A stretch of DNA of 56,925 nucleotides from Massilia cavernae (lineage in GTDB: Bacteria; Pseudomonadota; Gammaproteobacteria; Burkholderiales; Burkholderiaceae_D), in the NCBI RefSeq assembly GCF_003590855.1, contig NZ_QYUP01000150.1, positions 1 through 56,925 of the forward strand. Reading direction: 5' to 3'. A program made the position numbers and the translations under genes. The notes beneath the pieces are model-generated. The model ran no database searches, was not told the origin of the DNA, and worked only from the letters and a program-made list of their open reading frames with translations. This document shows, one piece after another, positions 23,913 to 33,156 of this stretch. Within the stretch, counting starts at the first letter, position 1, and each line of letters starts with the position of its first letter.

Positions 23913-26744
23913 TTACGCAGCGGCCTTGGTAGTACCAGGTGTCCGCCGCTGCAGCACGAAAATCGGCTGCGCCCACTGCGTGTCCTTCTTCTTCTTGCTC
24001 GTGATGAGCGTCAGTTCGGAAGGATCGTAGACGTCCGTGTTGTGCGTCAGCGGCGTCGTCATCAGGTACTGCGCCTCGGTGTTCTTGAGGAACTCGCCGA
24101 CCAGCTGGATATTGCGGATGTCCAGGTGGGCAAACGGTTCGTCGATGAACACGAAGCCGCCCGAGCCCTCTTCCGACTTCAGCAAGCCAATCAGCAGCAC
24201 CAGCGACTTCATCACCTGCTGTCCGCCCGACGCCTCGCCGTCGTTCATCCCGATCTGGTCCTTGCCGTCGAACTTGAAACGCACGTGCAGGCCGGCCTGC
24301 GACAGCTGGACATCGTCGTTTTCCAGCCGCACCGGGTCGGCATGCACGTCGATACCCGCCAGTTCGCCCAGCTCCCTGATGTTCTTGCTGTAGGTCTTGA
24401 TGGTGTAGCGCAGGCGCTCGATGTAGGCGCCGCGCGCATTGCCGGTCGCTTCGATCGCGCGGTTGTTCTGGTAGCGGCGCTCGTCGGTCTCCGACTGGCG
24501 GCCGTGCAGCTGCTCGTTCAGGCGGTGGTACTGGTCGATCACGGTCGCATCGAGTTCCCAGTCGTCGCGCGCCAGCGCGTGCTGCAGCGACGATACGCGC
24601 AGGTCGACCTGGTGCGAGTTCTGGTGCTCGGCCACCAGCGACGCACGGCGCGCGCTGCGGCGCCAGCTTTTCGGCAGGTGGCGCCAGGTGCGGCGCAGCT
24701 CCACCAGCGCCTGCGCATGTTCGGCGCGCTGCTCGATCTGGCGGCAGTGCCCCAGGCGCAGGCCGGCTTCGGCTTCCGACAGGGCCATGCGCGCGTTCTG
24801 CCAGGTGGTGTCGGCGCGGGTGCGCGTGACCACCGCGTTCTTGGTCAGGCCCTGCAGTTCGCCCAGGCGCGAGCCGACCTGCAGGCGCTCGGCCTTGAGC
24901 GGTTCGATCGAGCGCAGCGCTTCCTCGAACTCGGCCTGGCGTGCCGCCAGTTCCTTGGCCGCGTCCACGCCGGCGATACGCGCTTTCAGCGCACCGACTT
25001 CGGCAGCCAGCTTGCTGATGGCGAGGGTCAGCGCGTCTTCCTGCGCTTCGAGCGCCGGCAGCGATTTCTGGATCGCTTCCATGCGCTGCGTGCGTCCGGC
25101 CTGGCCGAAGCGGTAGCGCGACGCTTCCACGAACAGCGAACGGCCGCCGCGGCGTTCGCGGTGGTAGGCGTCAGGGGTGATCCATTCCTCGTCCTTCGAC
25201 AGGCGGAAGCCTTCGTCGACCGAGTCGACGCGGCTGATGCGCGACAGCTGGTCGATTAGCCACGACGGCGCAGGCGCCGAAAAGCGCACCACCGACAGCA
25301 GGCTGTCGTCCTTCGACTGCGGCGCATCGATGCATTCCGGCACGATAAAGTGGCGGTAGCGTTCCTTTTCCGCCAGGCGGTAGGCGGCCGCGGCATCCTT
25401 CGCGCGTTCCAGCAGCACCACCGAGGCGTAGCCGCCCAGGACGCCTTCGACTGCGCCCTGCCATTTCGCATCCGTCACTTCGACGATATCGGACAGCATC
25501 GCGTGCGGGATCGCCGCATCGCGCAGCGCGCGGCGCATGCCGCGCACCGCTTCCGGCTCCGGCATCGCGGTCTTGCCCTGCAATGCGGAGATGGTCGACA
25601 TCTCCGACGCGATGCGCGCCGAGATGGTTTCGCGCGCCTGCTTCTGGCGCGCCAGTTCCGCTTCCTTGGCGTCCAGCTGGGCCGCCACTTCGGCGATGTC
25701 GGCGCCGGCGTCCGCCGCCAGCTTCTGCAGGCGTTCCTTCTGCTCCAGCAGGCTTTCGAGCGGCTTCAGTTTTCCGTTCAACTGGGTCAGGCGGCTGGCC
25801 AGCGCGGCCGCTTCCTGTTCCAGCAGGGTTTCCTGCTGCTGCGCGTCGGTCAGCGCGCGCGCCTGTGCGGCGACGGCGTTGCGTTTTTCGGTCAGCTGCG
25901 AATCGGCCTGCGCCAGCGGGCGGCGCGCTTCGCGCAGCGAACGGCTGGTGCCGGCGGCCTTCTCGCGCGCCTCGTGGTACTGCAGGCTGGGCAGCACTTC
26001 CTCCAGCAGGTTGCGGCGCTCCTTGTGCAAGTCTTCCCACTGGCGGTAGTTGGCCACGCGCAGGCGCAGGCCTTCCAGGTTGGTGCGCGACGCTTCCAGC
26101 TCGGTCTCGAAGCGCTTCAGTTCCACTTCGGTGTCGCGCTGGTGGCGCTTGGCTTCGTCGTAGGCGTCCAGCACTTCCTTGTCGCCGAAGACCTGGAATA
26201 CCAGGTCCAGCAACTGGCGCGGCGCGTATTCGCACAGCTTGTCGGTTTCACCCTGCTCGAGCGCCAGCACTTTCGCCATCGCCGGCGACAGGCCTGCGTT
26301 GGCGAGGCGCTTGCGGTAGTTCTCGACGCCGAGCCAGTCGGTCGCTTCCGTCACTTCCTCGATCTGCACATTCCCGGGACGCATCAGGTACTGGCGCTTC
26401 CAGTCGCCGCCGTTCTTCTGGATCTGGCAGAACAGCGTCACTTCATCGTCGCTGAAAAATCCGGAGCTGCGGAACGGGCGGTTCGACAGCTGGCGGCCGA
26501 CATTCTTGTTGTCGACCACCGCGCGGATCCATGCGGTCTGCTGGCCCGAGTGGCGCGCGTAGTGCTTGTAGGTGCGGCCCATCGAGCAATCGAGGCCGAA
26601 CAGCGTGCGCAGCGCGTCGAGCAAGGTGGTCTTGCCCGAGCCGTTCTGGCCCGCGATCGTGATGATCTTGGCGTCCAGCGGGATGTTCTTGATCCGCTGC
26701 CAGTAATCCCAATGGACCAGTTCTAAGGATTTGATGTGGAACAT
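23913..26744 (-). CDS. SMC-family condensin ATPase (MksB-like)
   Basis: A 943-residue chromosome-organising ATPase. It has Walker A GQNGSGKTT at residues 32-40, a long first coiled coil (about 200-390), a hinge-like globular part (about 400-560, with DIVEVTDAKWQGAVEGVLGGYASVVLLE), a second coil, signature ASGGQQVMKSL near 838 and Walker B GFVFIDEPFAHLD near 865. Size, order and partners fit MksB/MukB-type condensins rather than canonical SMC (about 1150) or SbcC/RecN. The ATG lies three bases after the stop of the preceding partner gene. The kleisin and winged-helix partners are upstream in the same operon, and a clear terminator follows. It should load on DNA and compact or extrude loops. 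Confidence 0.85.
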   Translation of the reverse strand: MFHIKSLELVHWDYWQRIKNIPLDAKIITIAGQNGSGKTTLLDALRTLFGLDCSMGRTYKHYARHSGQQTAWIRAVVDNKNVGRQLSNRPFRSSGFFSDDEVTLFCQIQKNGGDWKRQYLMRPGNVQIEEVTEATDWLGVENYRKRLANAGLSPAMAKVLALEQGETDKLCEYAPRQLLDLVFQVFGDKEVLDAYDEAKRHQRDTEVELKRFETELEASRTNLEGLRLRVANYRQWEDLHKERRNLLEEVLPSLQYHEAREKAAGTSRSLREARRPLAQADSQLTEKRNAVAAQARALTDAQQQETLLEQEAAALASRLTQLNGKLKPLESLLEQKERLQKLAADAGADIAEVAAQLDAKEAELARQKQARETISARIASEMSTISALQGKTAMPEPEAVRGMRRALRDAAIPHAMLSDIVEVTDAKWQGAVEGVLGGYASVVLLERAKDAAAAYRLAEKERYRHFIVPECIDAPQSKDDSLLSVVRFSAPAPSWLIDQLSRISRVDSVDEGFRLSKDEEWITPDAYHRERRGGRSLFVEASRYRFGQAGRTQRMEAIQKSLPALEAQEDALTLAISKLAAEVGALKARIAGVDAAKELAARQAEFEEALRSIEPLKAERLQVGSRLGELQGLTKNAVVTRTRADTTWQNARMALSEAEAGLRLGHCRQIEQRAEHAQALVELRRTWRHLPKSWRRSARRASLVAEHQNSHQVDLRVSSLQHALARDDWELDATVIDQYHRLNEQLHGRQSETDERRYQNNRAIEATGNARGAYIERLRYTIKTYSKNIRELGELAGIDVHADPVRLENDDVQLSQAGLHVRFKFDGKDQIGMNDGEASGGQQVMKSLVLLIGLLKSEEGSGGFVFIDEPFAHLDIRNIQLVGEFLKNTEAQYLMTTPLTHNTDVYDPSELTLITSKKKKDTQWAQPIFVLQRRTPGTTKAAA

Positions 26745-26747
26745 GGA

Positions 26748-27473
26748 TCAGGCTCCGGTTGGGGTGTCGATGGCGTCGGACGCATCGTCGGCGTCGTTGG
26801 CGGCGGCAGCGTCATGCACTACGGGACGCGGTGGCGCCACGGCCAGCGGCGCGCGCTTGAACACGTCGGCCAGCGCGCCGTTGATGATGCGCTCCTTCAG
26901 TACGTCGGTGTCCATCATCAGGTCCAGCAGCGGTCCTTCCAGGATCACGTCGCCGCGGCGCTCGATGAAGCCGAGCTTGGCCAGCGTGCCGAGGTTCATG
27001 TCCATGCGGGTTTTTTTGCCGAGCTTTTCGCCGAAATCGGCCAGCAGCGCGGTGTACGAAATGCCGATCGAGGTGTCTTCCGCGCGCGGCATCGGCTTCT
27101 CTTTTCCGAACAGGTCGGTCTGGTCATCGTCCGCGCTCTGGTGGGTTTCCTGGCGTTCGCGCTTGGGCAGGATGATCTGCGCCCACAGCACCACCAGCAG
27201 CGCCACGCCGTCGCGCGTGAGGCCGAAGTTGTTGTTCTGCCAGATGTCCTTGGCGCCGAAGATCTTCGGCTCGACGGCGCGGTGCAGCGCCAGCGTTACG
27301 TGGTCAGCATACACGTTATCGAGCAGCTTCAGGCCCGATTCGAGCAGGCGCTTGTCGACTTCGGCGCGGAACTGCTCGTCCGACAGCACGCGCTTGACCA
27401 TCTTGTCGTCGCGGCGCAGGGTCTGGTGCGTCAGCAGGCGCGCAATCAGGATTTGGGAATCGTCATTCATCAT
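26748..27473 (-). CDS. MukE/MksE-like condensin accessory protein
   Basis: A 241-residue soluble protein in the middle of the condensin operon. The start is the ATG at 27473 (or 27470), inside the end of the kleisin gene, so the two are translationally coupled. It begins MMNDDSQILIARLLTHQTLRRDDK; winged-helix-like segments follow (SYTALLADFGEKLGKKTRMDMNLGTLAKLGFIERRGDVILEGPLLDLMMD) and an Ala/Asp-rich tail (HDAAAANDADDASDAIDT). The winged-helix content, position between kleisin and SMC, and size match MukE/MksE/JetB-type subunits that bind the kleisin. No direct motif proves it, so this is partly by context. Confidence 0.72.
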   Translation of the reverse strand: MMNDDSQILIARLLTHQTLRRDDKMVKRVLSDEQFRAEVDKRLLESGLKLLDNVYADHVTLALHRAVEPKIFGAKDIWQNNNFGLTRDGVALLVVLWAQIILPKRERQETHQSADDDQTDLFGKEKPMPRAEDTSIGISYTALLADFGEKLGKKTRMDMNLGTLAKLGFIERRGDVILEGPLLDLMMDTDVLKERIINGALADVFKRAPLAVAPPRPVVHDAAAANDADDASDAIDTPTGA

Positions 27474-28836
27474 CGGGCGGGCCGCTTTCGAGATCCAGTG
27501 AGAGGGTCGCAATCGACATGGCGGCGACGTGCGGGTCGTCCAGCTGCACCATGTCATCGGTAGGCGTAAAGGTTACGGGCAAGCGCGCCAGTTGGGCGGT
27601 GGCGCCCTGCAGGCTCGCTTCGGCGGCGTCGCCCAGCAGCGGCAGCAGCGACGCGCGGTAGGAAGCAACCGCGAAGGTCGCCGGCAGCAGCGAGTCCTGG
27701 ATCGGTACCGACTTCGGACTCTCCTCCGAGAAGCTGGGGAAGTTGCCGAGGTTGGCGAAGTCCGACAGACGTGCCAGCCAGTCGTCCAGTTCCGCCTGCA
27801 GCGTGGGCGCGTCGTTGATCGTCAGCGGCGCATCCTGTCCTTCCGGCAGGCCGGCCTGGGCCGCCGCCGCGGCGCGTTCGGCCAGCAGTTCGGTTTCGGC
27901 CACGTCGATCATTTCGGCCGGGGTGCCGAACAGCGGCACCACCGGGCGGTCGATCGCGCCTTCTGCCAGCGAGGACAGGTCCTCGTGCGCCAGCAGCCAG
28001 CGCTTGACGTCGGTGGTGGACAGGCCGGACTGGCCGAGGTGCACGCGCTGGCGCTCGATCTGGTTCAGCGCGCGCGAGAACATGCCCTGCATGTTCAGCA
28101 GCGCGCTCTGGGCGCGGCCGATCGCCTGCGCCGCCCTGTGGGTGGCCGAATCGGCCCGTTCGTCGCTGGTGATCGCGCGCAGGATCTGCGAGCCCTTCTC
28201 GACCCAGTCGCAGGCCATGTGCCACTTGGCCTGCGAGGTACGCAGGCGGAATTCGGAGCCGGACGCGATGGCGTCGCGGAATTCCTCGGTCAGGTCGACC
28301 AGGCGTCCCAGCAGGTGCTTGAGCTGTTCGACGGTGACGCCGCCGACCGCCTGCGCGCCCGCCACCTGCGACAGCAGGAAGCCCATCTCGGCTTCGTCGT
28401 CGGCCTGGCCCATCGACAGCATGGTGTCGAGCGCGGACAGCACGTTGCGCGCCATCGGCGTAATACGGTAAACCGCGGCCGACGTGTCCCACGCCAGCAG
28501 GCCGTGCGAGCGCAGGCGCGTCAGCACGGTTTCCAGGCTTTCGGGAATCAGGTAGGCCAGCTTCTGGTTGATGTCGGAGCGCGAGAAGCCGGCGGTGTTG
28601 GTGTCGGACGCCAGTTCGCGCAGCACCAGCAGGCGGATCAGCACGCCGTCGAAGCCGCCGTGGAACAAGGCGGTGAAGGCCTGCAGCGTCGGCTGCGCGC
28701 GCTTCAGGTGGAACACCTGCTCGATCTCGTCGGCGGCAATGCCTGGGTGGAAGTGCGCCTGGAGCGAATCCGCGTCGTCTTGCCCTATTGTCAGTATTTC
28801 CGCAGCCTGGGCCGCACCTGCCGTTAATTCCATCAT
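27463..28836 (-). CDS. Kleisin-like condensin subunit (MukF/MksF-like)
   Basis: A 457-residue mainly helical protein, first gene of the condensin operon. The N-terminal 110 residues look like a winged helix (LVLRELASDTNTAGFSRSDINQKLAYLIPESLETVLTRLRSHGLLAWDTSAAVYRITPMARNVL). The middle is helical (DLTEEFRDAIASGSEFRLRTSQAKWHMACDWVEKG), and the C-terminal region ends acidic (LDLESGPPDDE). MukF-type kleisins bridge the two SMC heads in this way. It overlaps the next gene by about ten bases. Nothing upstream looks like a JetD/MksG nuclease, so the operon is a chromosome condensin rather than a plasmid-cutting Wadjet, as far as this window shows. Two ATGs are adjacent at 28836 and 28833. Confidence 0.72.
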   Translation of the reverse strand: MMELTAGAAQAAEILTIGQDDADSLQAHFHPGIAADEIEQVFHLKRAQPTLQAFTALFHGGFDGVLIRLLVLRELASDTNTAGFSRSDINQKLAYLIPESLETVLTRLRSHGLLAWDTSAAVYRITPMARNVLSALDTMLSMGQADDEAEMGFLLSQVAGAQAVGGVTVEQLKHLLGRLVDLTEEFRDAIASGSEFRLRTSQAKWHMACDWVEKGSQILRAITSDERADSATHRAAQAIGRAQSALLNMQGMFSRALNQIERQRVHLGQSGLSTTDVKRWLLAHEDLSSLAEGAIDRPVVPLFGTPAEMIDVAETELLAERAAAAAQAGLPEGQDAPLTINDAPTLQAELDDWLARLSDFANLGNFPSFSEESPKSVPIQDSLLPATFAVASYRASLLPLLGDAAEASLQGATAQLARLPVTFTPTDDMVQLDDPHVAAMSIATLSLDLESGPPDDE

Positions 28837-28946
28837 TGTTTCGGGCGTTGTTTCAACTCATACACGGGGCGTCAGTATATCAGTTAAGCCCAGGCAACCC
28901 GGACCGAAACGGGCCGCCAAGCAACAACGGAAGGCCGAAAGGCCGC

Positions 28947-29675
28947 TTATTTCATGGTGATTTTGGCAATAGTTTGTTCAACGACATCTTCGCCATCATG
29001 GTCGCTGAAGCGCACCTTGACCGGATACCACTCGTGCGCGGGCGCCAGCCAGATGTCGACCTGCTGCTCCTTAGAATCCGCGGACGGTTCGCGCACAAGG
29101 TGAACCGCATCGAGCTGCCCCATCGGCGTGCGCAGCTTTTCGGTCCTGGTCACCTTGAACACCCAAGGCTCGGCGTCGCGGCGGCCGGCGACGATCATGC
29201 GCCACTCCGAGCCGGCCACGAATTTCGACGGCGTGGCGCGCCCCAGCGCGGCGAGCTGCCACGGCGCCGAGGCGCGGTCCTGCTCGCCGCCCTTGATCGC
29301 AAACACCTTCGTCCCTTCGGTGAAGCGGATCGCCTTGGCCTCGCGGTCGAAGGTCACACTGTACGGGTCCTTGCGGAAGCGCTTCTCGGTAAATTTTTCG
29401 GGCGCCAGGCCATCGTCGCCGACGCTGCCCTCGCTGCGGTTTTCCTGGATCCTGCCGAGGATGGACGCACGCGACTCGCTGCTCAGGGTGTACCTGCCGC
29501 CGTCCACCCGCCACTTCACGTTCGATTCTCCGTCCAGGCTCATGCCTTTCTGGGTCGCGGTGATCGCATATTTCAGGTCGGCCGGCGGCGGCGCCTTGGC
29601 GGCCGCCAGCGCGCTGCCTGCGGCCAGCGACAGCGCCGTACCGGCGAGGATCGTGCTGAAGATCTTACTGTTCAT
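28947..29675 (-). CDS. DUF3108 exported protein
   Basis: A 242-residue periplasmic protein with signal peptide MNSKIFSTILAGTALSLAAG and a full DUF3108 domain: LKYAITATQKGMSLDGESNVKWRVDGGRYTLSSESRASILGRIQENRSEGSVGDDGLAPEKFTEKR, then PWQLAALGR, FKVTRTEKLRTPMGQLDAVHLVRE and the closing VDIWLAPAHEWYPVKVRFSDHDGEDVVEQTIAKI. The function of the family is unknown. It follows, and by the restored reading frame would overlap, a second DUF3108 gene; the two probably arose by duplication. The condensin operon lies 110 bases downstream on the same strand. Confidence 0.85.
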   Translation of the reverse strand: MNSKIFSTILAGTALSLAAGSALAAAKAPPPADLKYAITATQKGMSLDGESNVKWRVDGGRYTLSSESRASILGRIQENRSEGSVGDDGLAPEKFTEKRFRKDPYSVTFDREAKAIRFTEGTKVFAIKGGEQDRASAPWQLAALGRATPSKFVAGSEWRMIVAGRRDAEPWVFKVTRTEKLRTPMGQLDAVHLVREPSADSKEQQVDIWLAPAHEWYPVKVRFSDHDGEDVVEQTIAKITMK

Positions 29676-30754
29676 TTTCTGTTCCCGATTCCCTGACTAC
29701 GATGTTCGTGACTGTCTGCGTGGTGACCGCGCCGTTGGCTTCCGTGTTGCGGATGCGGACCGGATACCCAGCCGCGCTCCGGCGCCAGCCATACCTCGAG
29801 CCGCGAGTTGTACGATCCCGGCTTGGGCGGGCGCACCAGCCGCCACGTGTGCAGCCGGCCCAGCTTCGTCTGTATCTCTTCCTGGCCCGCCACCGAGAAG
29901 TGGTAGACCGCCGCGGCACGCTCCTCGCCGACCGTGATGTCCATGCCGCCTTCAAACTGGGCCGGGTCCGCGCGGGCGATGGCGGCCAGTTGCAGCGGCA
30001 GCGTCGCCTTGTCCTGCGCACCCGGCGGCAGCGGCGCTGCATCGGGCACCGCCGAAAACGTGATGCTGCCCTGGCCGCGGTTGAAGTGCGTCGCGGTCAG
30101 CGACTTGCCCCTGCGCTTCTCGGTCGCGAGCTGCGGGTCGAAGCCCGCGTCGCTGACGGCACCCTCGCTTGCCAGCGCCAGCAGGTTTACCTTCGTCACC
30201 AGCATGCTGATGCCTGCATCAAACTTCACCTTGTAGCTTCCGCCCGACACCTGCCAGGACATCCCGGCCTCGCCATGCCACAGCGTGCCCTTGGAATCCA
30301 CACGCTCCAGTTCCAGCGCCAGTTCCGACGACGGCGGCACGCTGGCCCTGTACTGACGCGGCAGCGGCGCCGCGGGTGATTCGGCCGGCGGTTCTTCCAC
30401 CACGGCTTCAGCAACGGGCGGCGCTTCGGCTATCGCTTCTGGCGGCGCCGGCACTTCCGGCTCCGGCGGCGCTTCCGCTTCCGGCGGCGGCACAGCTGCG
30501 ATCGCCGGCATGGCAGCGGCCCGCCTGCGCGGCGCGGGCTTCTTCTTCGGCGGCGCCGGCGACGCTGGTGCTTGTGCTGCCGGCGGCGGCGCCCGCAACT
30601 GCGCGACGATCGCCACCGGTTCGGCCAGTTCCACGTCCTGCTGCGGCATGCCAATACGCCCTCCAACCCACCCCAGCGCCAGATAGTGCAGCAGGATCGT
30701 CGCGCCGGCCACTACGGGCAGGCGCAAACGAAAGGGAGGCAAGGCAAAGGTCAT
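29665..30754 (-). CDS. DUF3108 membrane-anchored protein with a one-base frameshift
   Basis: One N-terminal membrane helix (LPVVAGATILLHYLALGW), a long Pro/Ala/Glu linker (about residues 55-125) and a C-terminal DUF3108 domain with WHGEAGMSWQVSGGSYKVKFDAGISML, LPLQLAAIARADPAQFEGGMDI and WRLVRPPKPGSYNSRLEVWLAPERGW. After that Trp the frame is wrong as written: the reading stops at 29672 after SGPHPQHGSQRRGH. Removing one C from the CCC at 29767-29769 gives YPVRIRNTEANGAVTTQTVTN and a stop at 29665, matching the downstream paralogue's WYPVKVRF. The coordinates here are for the corrected gene of 362 residues. The anchor and linker look TonB-like, but no TonB domain is present. Confidence 0.8.
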
Positions 30755-30898
30755 GCTGCTAGTTTAACGCGGCACGCCGTATTTCCGCTGACACATAAAG
30801 TGAAACACCGGTGCGCTTTGCCGTTTTCACAAGATTTGGTTGAGCGGCGCTTGCATAATCTGCTACGCTTGGAATCCCACCAGACGGAGATAGAGCAC

Positions 30899-31461
30899 AT
30901 GACCAAACCATCCATGCCCGGCGCCGATGCCATGACCGATACGCTGGATTTCGTCAAGAACCTGTGGGCGGCATGGGAATTCCCGGCATGGCCGTGCCCA
31001 CCCTGTCGGTCGATGACCTCGACAAGAAAATCACCGACCTGAAAGCGGTGGAAGCCTGGCTTGCGCTGAATTCCTCGATGGTGCGCGGGACCATACAGAC
31101 GCTGGAAGTCCAGCGCGGCACCCTGGCCGCGCTCAAGTCGATGGGCGACGCGTTCGCCCAGGCCGCGCAGCAGCCGGCGCCAGGCGCCAAGGATGCAGGC
31201 GGCGACGCAGCGGCCGGCGCCTTCGGCAATCCTGCAGCGTGGTGGAACATGCTGCAGGAGCAGTTCAAGCAGGCGGTAAATACGACAATGTCGCCGGAGG
31301 CGATGAGCGAAGCCGCCGCAAAAATGGCGGCCGCCATGCCAACCGCCGACATGGGCAAGGCGATGGCCGATTCGATGGCCAAGGCCGGCGCCGGCGCGGC
31401 GGCAGCAGCCAAGGGCGCCGCCAAGCCGCGCGCGGCAAAGGCGAAACCGGCAGCCGAATAA
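30899..31461 (+). CDS. phaM: PhaM-like polyhydroxyalkanoate granule protein with one-base frameshift
   Basis: PhaM links PHA granules to DNA and activates PHA synthase. The gene begins at the ATG at 30899 (GGAGA upstream): MTKPSMPGADAMTDTLDFVKNLW. The rest lies in another frame: GGMGIPGMAVPTLSVDDLDKKITDLKAVEAWLALNSSMVRGTIQTLEVQRGTLAALKSMG, then a Phe/Trp segment and an Ala/Lys-rich DNA-binding-like tail KGAAKPRAAKAKPAAE. One more G in the GGG at 30966-30968 would join both halves as LWGGMG, the family's normal N-terminal motif, giving 187 residues. A GTG at 30964 could also start a shorter protein of 165 residues. Either a sequencing slip or a true knock-out. Confidence 0.78.
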
Positions 31462-31467
31462 AGCCGT

Positions 31468-33156
31468 TCAGGCAGGGGGCGCCGCGAGTGCCGCTTCGAC
31501 GGCGGCCTCAAAATCTTGCGGGTGCGCCTGCGCCGCCATCGCCGCCAGCTGTTCCATCAGCTGGGCAAAGCGCTGCTGTCCCGGCTGGATTCTATCCACG
31601 TGCAGCAGCACCTCGGTCGCCTCGCTCGAGAGCGCGGCGTCGAAGCCGTGCTTGCCCATGTGCGAAATCAGGATCTGCGCGGCGTTGAACAGGATGCGCA
31701 GGTTGTTCGGCAGTGCCTTGCGCGCGTCGCGCATCCATGCCACCGCCTCCGGCAGCTTGCCGGTCTTCCACAGCAGCACGCCCTGGTTCATCATGTCCGC
31801 CGCCTCCTTGCGCGACGATTTGATCAGTGCGTCGCCCTCTTCCCCCAGCCGCGCCTTGTCGAAGATTTTCTGCACTTCGTCCAGCAGCACCAGGTTGTCG
31901 TGGTTGTTGCGGATGACGTAGCACAGCAGCGCCACCGGCGCGTCCTTGACGCCGACCGCAAACAGCATCGTCGCCAGGTCCAGGCAGGTGGCCGTGTCCG
32001 GCCGCACCGCATCGGCTTCGAGCATTTCTTCCAGCTCGTCGCCGGCCTTGCGCGCACGCCGGAAGTCGCCGCTCTCGTGGTAGACCAGGCCTTCCACGAT
32101 CTTGGCGCGCAGCTCGATGCCGTCGTCGGCAAAGTCGCGGCACGCGGTTGCCAGCAGCGCCAGCGCTTCCTTGGTGTCGTTCTTCTGGCCGCACACGCGC
32201 GCCAGGCCGAGGTAGGCATCGGCGGTCTTCATCACCGAATACTCGCCGATCGCGATGCACTTCCTGAACGCCTTTTCCGCCACCGACATGTTGCCGACCT
32301 TGAGCGCAATTTGACCGAGGTTGCGCTGGCGCGGTACCGAATTGGGCGACAGCCGCGCCGCGCGTTCGAGGATGGCGCAGGCTTCCTCGTGCTGGCCCAT
32401 GTACTGGTAGGCCACCGCCAGCTGGTCGTAGGCGTCGATGTAGTTGCGGTTCTCCGCGATCACGCCCTGGAATATCTGGCGCGCCTGTTCGTGCTCGCCG
32501 TTGGCCATGCGGATCTTCGCCAGCCCGGCGCGCGCCCACTGGTACTCGCGCTCCTTCAGCACGCGCTCGTAGGCCTCGCGCGCCTTGGCCGGTTCCCCGC
32601 TCTTGAGCATCAGCGAGGCCTTCATGCGCAGCAGCTCGGTCTCGTGGACACGGCTCGCTTCGATCTGTTCGTCGCACAGGCGCGCCGCGCGCAGGTAGTC
32701 CTTCTCGGAGTAGGCCTGGTCGATGCCGCGGAAGACCTGCTTCTTGTGCCATACGCGGTTCAGGCGCGTCAGCAGCATGCCTTCGGTGATCGGCTTGATC
32801 AGGTAGGCGTCGGGCTGGTGCTCGGCCGCCCCCATCACCGATTCGACGCTCTTCTCGGCCGACACCATCAGCCACACGCTGCTGGGCAGGAGCAACTGGC
32901 GGATACGCGCTTCCTCCAGTACCTGCTGGCCGTTCTTGCCCTCGCCCAGGTTGTAGTCGCACAGCACCACGTCGTAGCGTATCTTCGCCAGCATGGCCAT
33001 CGCCTCGCCGCCCGACGAAGCCTGGTCGATGTTCTTCGCGCCGAGGTTGCGCAGGCTTTCGCGCAACAGCTGGCGGATGCCGACGAAGTCGTCGACCACC
33101 AGGTAGGTCTTGCCGGCCCAGTCGACCGCGCCCATGTCCGGAACGCCGGGCTTCAT
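31468..33156 (-). CDS. Response regulator with TPR repeats
   Basis: A 562-residue cytoplasmic protein. Residues about 15-140 are a receiver domain (YLVVDDFVGIRQLL, phospho-Asp about 61 in DVVLCDYNLG, the Thr/Ser switch in LMVSAEKS, Lys in AYLIKPI). Residues 155-540 are tandem TPR-like helices, for example AREAYERVLKEREYQWARAGLAKI and AVAYQYMGQHEEACAILERAARLSPNSV. There is no DNA-binding or enzyme domain, so it probably acts by protein contact. Its ATG overlaps the stop of the upstream histidine kinase gene, which makes that kinase its likely partner. A 6-base gap separates its stop from the convergent phaM-like gene. Confidence 0.9.
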   Translation of the reverse strand: MKPGVPDMGAVDWAGKTYLVVDDFVGIRQLLRESLRNLGAKNIDQASSGGEAMAMLAKIRYDVVLCDYNLGEGKNGQQVLEEARIRQLLLPSSVWLMVSAEKSVESVMGAAEHQPDAYLIKPITEGMLLTRLNRVWHKKQVFRGIDQAYSEKDYLRAARLCDEQIEASRVHETELLRMKASLMLKSGEPAKAREAYERVLKEREYQWARAGLAKIRMANGEHEQARQIFQGVIAENRNYIDAYDQLAVAYQYMGQHEEACAILERAARLSPNSVPRQRNLGQIALKVGNMSVAEKAFRKCIAIGEYSVMKTADAYLGLARVCGQKNDTKEALALLATACRDFADDGIELRAKIVEGLVYHESGDFRRARKAGDELEEMLEADAVRPDTATCLDLATMLFAVGVKDAPVALLCYVIRNNHDNLVLLDEVQKIFDKARLGEEGDALIKSSRKEAADMMNQGVLLWKTGKLPEAVAWMRDARKALPNNLRILFNAAQILISHMGKHGFDAALSSEATEVLLHVDRIQPGQQRFAQLMEQLAAMAAQAHPQDFEAAVEAALAAPPA

